Shown: piece by piece, positions 57,770 to 64,000 of the stretch | How the letters are laid out: every line of letters begins with the position of its first letter | How positions within the stretch are numbered: the first letter of the stretch is position 1 | Assembly: GCA_028564925.1 (NCBI GenBank) | Contig: CM053029.1 | Coordinates: 189,251,440 to 189,315,439, forward strand | Length of the DNA: 64,000 bases | Direction of reading: 5' to 3' | Source: Lithobates sylvaticus | Taxonomy: Eukaryota > Chordata > Amphibia > Anura > Ranidae | Position numbers and translations under genes: made by a program | The notes under the pieces: model-generated | Databases searched by the model: none | What the model was told of the DNA's origin: nothing | What the model saw: the letters and a program-made list of their open reading frames with translations, nothing else

Positions 57770-57870
57770 CAGCTCCGCTCGGAGTCCCGCCTCCCTGCTG
57801 TTTCGGGGAGCGAGCGCAGGGAGGCGGGACTCCGAGCGGAGCTGAACAGCCGGCTTCGGTCTTTTTCGGC
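57770..57870. repeat. GC-rich perfect palindrome
   Basis: CAGCTCCGCTCGGAGTCCCG is mirrored by CGGGACTCCGAGCGGAGCTG around a 'CTGCTGTTTCGGGGAGCGAG' centre. It is flanked on both sides by repeated 'CGGCCGAAAAAG' and its inverse. It would form a stable hairpin. Confidence 0.85.
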
Positions 57871-58116
57871 CGCGCTTCGGCTTTTTTCGGCCGCGGTTCG
57901 GCCTTTTTCGGCCGCGGTCGCCATTTTTCGGCGCCGCAACCGATTTTTGTCATTTTTTTTTTGGGTATCGGCGTATAACACGCACCCACGACTTTCCCCC
58001 GATTTTAAGGGGGAAAAAGTGCGTGTTATACGCCGATAAATACGGTACACTTTGTACAGAGACAGTTCTAAGCACAGGAAACATGACCCCTTCACAGCCA
58101 TACTATAGAGTATATA

Positions 58117-58191
<75 letters not shown>
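58117..58191. repeat. TA microsatellite at the foldback centre
   Basis: About 35 TA units lie at the exact tip of a hairpin whose arms (58047-58116, 58192-58248) carry AGAGACAGTTCTAAGCACAG and its inverse. Confidence 0.9.
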
Positions 58192-58194
<3 letters not shown>

Positions 58195-58859
58195 TGTCTG
58201 TGAAGGGGCGCATGTTTCCTGTGCTTAGAACTGTCTCTGTACAAAGTGTCATTTTTGCAGGAAAAAAAGCTATTTAAAATCACTCGCGGCTAATTGCCGG
58301 TTCCCGTAACACAGAGAACAATTCGAATACAACAACTAACAAATATCTAATTTCAACTAATATGAAAGAAATTATAATAGCGGATATAACGAATGCTTCG
58401 AATGATTCGAGATTCAGTATATCTAATATAGAGAACTGTTCCTGCACAATGTCATTTTTGCAGGAAAAAAAAGCTATTTAAAATCACTCGCAGCTATTGC
58501 CGGCAAATGAATTGTCGGATCCGTAACACAGAGAACAGTCATTCATTAAAGTCATTGATAAAAAAAAGCGTGGGGTTCCCCCCAAATTCAATAACCAGGC
58601 CCTTCAGGTCTAGGATGGATATTAAGGGGGCCCCCAGCGAAAAAAAAATGGCGTAGGGTCCCCCTCAAAATCCATACCAGACCCTTGAGGTCTGGGATGG
58701 ATTTTAAGGGGAACCCCAGCCAAAAAAAATGGCGTGGGGTCCCCCTCAAAATCCATACCAGACCCTTTATCCGAGCACGCAACCTGGCAGGCCGCAGGAA
58801 AAGAGGGGGGGACGAGAGCGGCCCCCCCTCCCTCCTGAACCGTACCAGGCCACATGCCC

Positions 58860-59345
58860 TCAACATTGGGAGGGTACTTTGGGGGTCTGAGACCCCAAAG
58901 CACCTTGTCCCCATGTTGATGGGGACAAGGGCCTCATCCCCACAACTCTGGCCATTGGTTGTGGGGGTCTGCGGGCAGGGGGCAAAAGTACCCCTACCAT
59001 TTCACCAAAAAAGTGACAAAAATGGTAAAAATGACAGGAGACGGTCTTTGACAATTCCTTTATTAAAATCTTCTTTCTTTTTTCTTCCGGTCTTCCTTTC
59101 TTCATCTTCTCCTTCCGGCATCTTCTTCCATCTTCTTCTTCCATCATCTTCTTCCTCCGATCCGCTTCTTCTTGCTCCGGTCTTCTCGTCCTTCTCGTCC
59201 GGCATCGGCGTCGGCGTCTCTTCTCGGGCCGCTCCTCGCAATGGGAGGCTCCCGCTCTGTGAGGCTTCGCTCCGTCTGACAGGTCTTTTATAACGGAGGG
59301 CACCTGGTGACCCCGCCCCCCCCCTGACGTCATGGGGAAAGCCAT
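58860..59345 (-). other. Small charged frame, arm 1 of palindrome B
   Basis: This 161-codon frame has 'VIKDLSDGAKPHRAGASHC', Arg/Glu/Lys-rich runs and 'ILIKELSKTVSCHFYHFCHF'. The inverse TATA (59286-59292) is near its start and AATAAA lies at 59059-59064. This arm has a ~90-bp deletion near 58980 relative to the others. Confidence 0.4.
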
Positions 59346-59368
59346 AGGGAAGTCCCCATGACGTCCCC

Positions 59369-59684
59369 ATGCGTCGGAGGGGGCGGGGTTACCAGGTGCC
59401 CTCCGTTATAAAAGACATGTCAGACGGAGCGAAGCCTCACACAGCGGGAGCCTCCCATTGCGAGGAGCAGCCTAGAAGAGACGCCGATGCCGGACGAGAA
59501 GGACGAGAAGACCGGAGCAAGAAGAAGCGTATCGGAGGAAGAAGAAGATGGAAGAAGATGCTGGAAGGAGAAGATGAAGAAAGGAAGACCAGAAGAAAGA
59601 AGAAAGAAGAAAGAAGATTTTAATAAAGGAATTGTCAAAGACCGTCTCCTGTCATTTTTACCATTTTTGACACTTTTTTGGTGA
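59369..59684 (+). other. Small charged frames, arm 2 of palindrome B
   Basis: Two overlapping frames occur, 59369-59623 and 59487-59684. The second starts 'MPDEKDEKTGARRSVSEEEE' as in palindrome A. TATAAAA lies at 59407-59413 and AATAAA at 59622-59627. The frame opening differs from arm 2 of palindrome A because of small indels. Confidence 0.35.
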
Positions 59685-60689
59685 AATGGTAGGGGTACGT
59701 ACCCCCTTACCATTTCACACAGGGGGGGGGGGGATCTGGGGGTCCCCTTGTTAAAGGGGGCTTCCAGATTCCGATAAGCCCCCCGCCCGCAGACCCCCAC
59801 AACCACCGGCCAGGGTTGTGGGGATGAGGCCCTTGTCCTCATCAACATGGGGACAAGGTGCTTTGGGGGTCTCAGACCCCCAAAGCACCCTCCCAATGTT
59901 GAGGGCATGTGGCCTGGTACGGTTCAGGCGGGAGGGGGGGCGCTCTCGTCCCCCCCGCTTTTCCTGCGGCCTGCCAGGTTGCGTGCTCGGATAAAGGGTC
60001 TGGTATGGATTTTGAGGGGGACCCCACGTCATTTTTTATTTTTTTTGGCCGGGGTTCCCCTTAAAATCCATCCCAGACCTGAAGGGTCTGGTATGGATAT
60101 TTGGGGGGGACCCCACGCCATTTTTTTTTTTTTGGCTGGGGTTCCCCTTAATATCCATACCAGACTTGAAGGGCCTGGTTATTGAATTTGGGGGGACCCC
60201 CACGCTTTTTTTTTTTTTAAAATCAATGAATGACTGTTCTCTGTGTTACGTAGCCGACTTTTTATTAGCTGCGAGTGATTTTAAATAGCTTTTTTTCCTG
60301 CAAAAATGACACTGTGCTGGAACAGTTCTCTATATTAGATATACTGAATCTCAAATTCATTCGAAGCATTCGAAGCATTCGTTATATCCGCTATTATAAT
60401 TTCTTTCATATTAGTTGAAATTCGATATTTGTAGTTGGATTTACTAACGATTCGTAACTATTCATATCTATTCGTAACGATTCGTAACTTGAAATTGAAA
60501 TTCGATATTTGTAGTTGGATTCGAATTGTTCTCTGTGTTATGAGAACCGACAATTCATTAGCCGCGTTAACGATTCGTAACGATTCGTAACGATTCGTAA
60601 CTTTACTAACGATTCGGAAAAAAAATTACGATTCGTACGAAATTCGGATTTCGTACGAATTCGAACGGAATTTCGTGCACGAATTCAAT

Positions 60690-61065
60690 AATGGCCAGAT
60701 TTGTGGAGTACACGAAAAAATAATAATTGACCTGTGGACAGATTTTCCCACCTGAGCTGTGGATCTCTGCAGCTCCTTCAGAGTTACCATGGGCCTATTG
60801 CCTGCTTCTCTAAATAATGCTCTCCTTGCCTGGCCTGTCAGTTTAGGTGGGCGGCCATGTCTTGGTAGGTTTGCAGTTGTGCCATACGCTTTCCATTTTC
60901 GGCTGATGGATTGAACAGTGCTCCATGAGATTATTAAAGCTTGGTATATGTTTTTATAACTGTGCTTTAAACTTCTCCACAACTTTATGCCTGTCTGTCT
61001 AGTGTGTTCCTTGGTCTTCATGATGCTGTTTTTTCACTAAGGTTCTATAGCAAACCTCTGAGGGC
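60690..61065 (-). pseudogene. Tc1-like transposase, N-terminal piece
   Basis: From 'MKTKEHTRQTGIKLW' (ATG at 61021) the frame gives the paired helix-turn-helix region: 'WSTVQSISRKWKAYG', 'TTANLPRHGRPPKLTG', 'RPMVTLKELQRSTAQVGKSV'. It decays near 60720. It is the natural upstream partner of 54422-54680 on the same strand; the ~25 residues between them are lost at the junctions. Confidence 0.8.
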
Positions 61066-62202
61066 TTCACATAGTTGCCAAGAGTCCAGAATTTCCCTGG
61101 ACATTCCTGGGATCTAGACCCTTTTCCTGATTTTAGTGTTTCCCGGGAAATGTCCCGGGAAATCCCTTTTTTCCCGATTTTTTTCGCCGCTGAGAGAGTT
61201 CCGCGGCCGGCAGAGATAATGTCTCCGCCGGCAGCTATTTTCCAGAAGACCAGACAGGTTCAAGGCTACAATGGAACTAAAGCTGCGGCGCTGCCCACCC
61301 CCCGCCCCTGGAGGGGTGCATGATCATCCCATGTCTGCTATCAATGTTCACACTGCTGCCTAAACATCAATGCCCTCTGTGTTTGAGCCGAGCGCAGGCT
61401 CAGCAATGGGCAGCGGCAGGTGTCCTGTAATTGGCCAAGCAGGTCATGTGCAGGACAGACGGAGGACATGAGGGTCTGTGATTTGCCTGGAGGAGCTGGT
61501 CACATGTGGATGCAGGGCTGGACTGTGTCTGTGGGTAATCGCACCAGCCCTATATGCTCCTGGAGTCTTAACTCGGACTGTGTGTCTCTGTCTCCTGAGG
61601 TCGGTCTCTCTCATCTGCTCTGTCAGCTGCCCCCCCTCCTCTCTTTCAGACCCCCCTCTTTCATCTCTCTCTCTCTCACCTCCTCCCCCCTTTCTCTCGC
61701 CCCCCCTCACTACTGCCTCTCTCTCACCTCCCCCTCTCACCTCCCTTTTTCCCTCCTCAGGGGGTGGGGGCCCCATAAGATAGGCTGTATGGGGCCCAAA
61801 TAATTTCTAACAGCAGCCCTGTGAGTGAGTGCACCAGTTTGAATGTGTCTTGACCTACCCCCTGTCATAGAGGGACCCCTACAATCAACACTGACCTACC
61901 CCCTGTCATAGAGGGCCCTCTACAATCCACACTGACCTACCGCCTGTCATAGAGGGACCCCCACACTCACCTACGCCCTATCATAAAGGGACCCCTACAC
62001 TTCAACACTGTATACTGATCGACCTGAGATGTAAGGAAGCATTCCGCTGGGGACACCCGAGATGTAAGGAGGGACTCTACTGGGGACACCTGATGGCATC
62101 TGGTGGCAGGCGACGTGAAAAGTGACACACTCGGGGCTCCCACTGGTTCGGCATTATGGTGGACTATTTCATTTTATATTACAATGTAATAATAATAATA
62201 AT
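61066..62202. other. hAT-type relics and tandem repeats
   Basis: TAGTTGCCAAGAGTCCAG at 61073 looks like a MITE end. A polypyrimidine tract runs 61600-61760. 'GTATGGGGCCC...CAGCCCTG' ending near 61820 resembles the right end of the hAT at 3785-5776. From 61850 to 62010 there are four ~42-bp units with CCCTGTCATAGAGGGACCC. Around 62100-62170 is a stretch ('CATCTGGTGGCAGGCGACGTG') related to 5440-5510. Confidence 0.5.
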
Positions 62203-63493
62203 GCGCTTCAATCATCCTGACACAATAACAACCATGGAGAAATGTTGTTTGGGGGGAACCTGGTCTCCAACCAGGACCCTCCGGGGGGGGGGAGGGAGCT
62301 GTCGGACTATCGCGGTACGGTAAATAGTGTTAATATGATTCATGAACCAATATATATAAAATGTAACATTTTATTATTGTTCTTCATACAAAATAAATTT
62401 GACAATCTTTAAAAACAAATGTGTACAGTAAGTATTTCAACTAGTTTCGCTAAAAAGCTTCGTCAGGAAATACAAGTGTTTACATTCCATCGAGATGCAT
62501 TTATGGAGGCATGGATGTGTCCAGCAGAGCCTTACGTGGCGACTGGGGAGGGGCCAAATGAGGCCACCAGGTCAATCTACAGTACCTGGGAGCTAGCAGA
62601 TGACGCTTACAGTCTAAAACGTGGGCATCCTGTCACTGAGATGGTAATACAGTGAGCCTCACTTGCCGGGATATCACTTGGAGCAATTACGGGGTGTGAT
62701 GGTTACCAGGTATAGGACCATTAGATTCCCATGGAGTACAGGTAGCAATGTTATCCGTGTCGCTTCCAAGTGTGTCTTCCCGGGAGGTGATGAGACCTGA
62801 GGTCATTCATTTACCTGAGGTCTCATCACCTCCCGGGAAGACACACTTGGAAGCGACACGGATAACATTGCTACCTGTACTCCATGGGAATCTAATGGTC
62901 CCATACCTGGTAACCATCACACCCCGTAATTGCTCCAAGTGATATCCCGGCAAGTGAGGCTCACTGTATTACCATCTCAGTGACAGGATGCCCACGTTTT
63001 ATACTGTAAGCGTCATCTGCTAGCTCCCAGGTACTGTAGATTGACCTGGTGGCCTCATTTGGCCCCTCCCCAGTCGCCACGTAAGGCTCTGCTGGACACA
63101 TCCATGCCTCCATAAATGCATCTCGATGGGATGTAAACACTTGTATTTCCTGACGAAGCTTTTTAGCGAAACTAGTTGAAATACTTACTGTACACATTTG
63201 TTTTTAAAGATTGTCAAATTTATTTTGTATGAAGAACAATAATAAAATGTTACATTTTATATATATTGGTTCATGAATCATATTAACACTATTTACCGTA
63301 CCGCGATAGTCCGACAGCTCCCCCCCCCCCCCTGGAGGGTCCTGGTTGGAGACCAGGTTCCCCCCAAACAACATTTCTCTATATCATACGGATGATGGTA
63401 CCCATTACCTTTTAAACGTTTTTGATTTAAACAGAAAGTTAGGCCACAACACTTTTTACAATAACAACCATGGTGCCGGGATGATTTAAGCGC
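62203..63493. mobile_element. Near-perfect foldback element
   Basis: The arms 62238-62798 and 62817-63380 mirror each other almost perfectly around an 18-base spacer near 62807. Outer ends GCGCTTCAATCATCC and GGATGATTTAAGCGC are also inverted, with ~95 bp extra on the right. ACAATAACAACCATGG is a direct repeat on both sides (62222, 63461). Each arm holds the same 78-codon outward-reading frame. There is no transposase, and the superfamily is unknown. Confidence 0.8.
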
Positions 63494-63559
63494 TAACACC
63501 AGGTGTTTGGAGTATCTTTACTTGCTGATTGTTAAACTTTCTGAAATACACATATTTCT

Positions 63560-63835
63560 ATTGTGGTGAAGGATCTGGGCATGCTGTCCCTCCATCCCTT
63601 TCTTTCTCCCTTTGTTTCTCCCTCCATCCCTCGTTCATCTCAGACTCTAACCACACCCATTTGCGTCATGCCCCTTAAAGCCACGCCCACCATTTTTTCC
63701 ATAAACCACACATTTAAATTTTTCCCCTATGCCATGCCTACTAACGCATGCCCCTCCCCTAATTATAATGTGACTCCGCCTACAGCCAAAAAAGTGCCTC
63801 TAAAAAATGTTATACAATGTTGGCAACTATGCTAG
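63560..63835. mobile_element. Worn MITE fragment
   Basis: CCCTCCATCCCTTTCTTT-type pyrimidine repeats are followed by 'ACCACACCCATTTGCG' and end in 'GTTGGCAACTAT', the inverse of the TAGTTGCCAA motif near 61073. The left end is not defined. Confidence 0.35.
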
Positions 63836-63837
63836 AA

Positions 63838-64000
63838 CAATTGTATTTATACTTCAATTACACACAGGTGGACTCTATTTACTAATTAGATGACTTCTGA
63901 AGGCAATTGGTTCCACTAGATTTTAGTTAGGGGTATCAGAGTAAATGGGGCTGAAAAACATTTATTATTTTCCTTCCACTTCACAATTATGTGCCACTTT
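63838..64000 (+). mobile_element. Tc1-like element 3' terminal region, runs off right edge
   Basis: 'TTTATACTTCAATTACACAC', 'AGGTGGACTCTATTTACTAA' and 'CCACTTCACAATTATGTGCC' are typical of the segment between transposase stop and 3' inverted repeat in vertebrate Tc1 elements. There is an apparent internal deletion near 63955. The terminal repeat lies beyond the window. Confidence 0.6.

Larger units (their letters stand above)
57228..58047. mobile_element. Inserted element with TACCGTATTTATCGG ends
   Basis: The perfect inverted ends are TACCGTATTTATCGGCGTAT and ATACGCCGATAAATACGGTA, extending inward with AACACGCACC. It interrupts the left side of the central symmetry of the giant foldback, between CTGCAAAAAT and CACTTTGTAC, which are contiguous in the mirror half. 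It contains a 21-bp minisatellite and a GC-rich palindrome. The superfamily is not assigned. Confidence 0.7.
54683..60690. mobile_element. Giant foldback: palindrome of palindromes
   Basis: Three nested symmetry centres are visible. Palindrome A (about 55140-57000) is centred near 56050. Palindrome B (about 58440-60310) is centred near 59350. The A and B halves are themselves inverted about a centre near 57740, which carries a TA microsatellite and an extra inserted element. The outer margins (54690-55130, 60320-60690) are AT-rich, with repeated 'GAATTCGAATG' and 'AACGATTCGTA'. The left edge begins TAGACATGTGCG, as in some hAT MITEs; the right edge lacks a clean match. There is no transposase. 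Confidence 0.75.

Noticed and set aside
61420-61803. Ser/Leu/Pro-rich 127-codon frame resembling a secreted protein
   Set aside because: It is driven by the polypyrimidine tract at 61600-61760; the opposite strand gives an equally open Glu/Arg/Gly frame.
63155-63180. Possible hammerhead ribozyme core (CTGACGA...GAAAC) in the foldback arms and a similar motif near 36160
   Set aside because: The core words are present, but I could not find the flanking stems or a cleavage triplet that would close the fold, so the evidence is too weak.

Overview
The window reads as non-coding DNA from a large, repeat-rich vertebrate genome, most likely an anuran amphibian and probably a ranid-type frog. This rests on the mix of Tx1/L1-type LINEs, PIF/Harbinger elements carrying MADF and SANT/Myb accessory genes, TTAA-flanked elements beginning TTAACCACTT, a tyrosine-recombinase (YR) element with Ngaro-type split repeats, hAT MITEs and Tc1 copies. 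The species call is inference. I find no host gene, tRNA, rRNA or CRISPR array. Nearly every reading frame over 100 codons belongs to a transposon or is a stop-free artefact of a tandem repeat.

Layout. 0-3 kb: an L1-type LINE on the minus strand, with ORF1 open for 494 codons and running off the left edge, next to a plus-strand relic of an L1 ORF2 C-terminus and a small hAT MITE with a perfect 8-bp target duplication. 3.8-5.8 kb: a hAT-type element with a perfect 8-bp duplication, filled with a 36-bp minisatellite. 7.7-12.8 kb: a 5-kb non-coding TTAA-flanked element with a roughly 1-kb internal hairpin. 13-17 kb: mostly unassigned sequence, with an LTR-like fossil at 14.3-15.1 kb. 17.2-30.5 kb: a region bounded by matching Harbinger-like ends and TTA on both sides, interrupted by a 4.6-kb YR element. 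It contains a MADF gene (minus), a SANT/Myb gene (plus, three exons that splice into one open frame) and a damaged DDE transposase (minus). 30.5-40 kb: minisatellites, a second L1 ORF1 fossil and several MITEs and foldbacks. 40.9-43.8 kb: two Tc1 half-elements fused head to head, with a solo LTR inside one arm. 43.9-51.4 kb: a short TTAA element, then a hAT element hosting a second near-identical copy of the 5-kb TTAA element. 52.6-61 kb: a hAT relic with a nested MITE, then a Tc1 copy split by a 6-kb palindrome of palindromes. 61-64 kb: hAT-type relics, a near-perfect 1.2-kb foldback and the 3' end of another Tc1.

The insertions form a relative clock: TTAA element inside hAT, LTR inside Tc1, YR element inside Harbinger-flanked DNA, giant foldback inside Tc1. 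Two features stand out. One is the candidate three-gene Harbinger, with divergent MADF and SANT genes sharing a promoter region. The other is the 54.7-60.7 kb palindrome, in which four mirrored arms each carry GC box, TATA box, a small charged reading frame and AATAAA. All calls come from reading the sequence by eye; no database search was possible.
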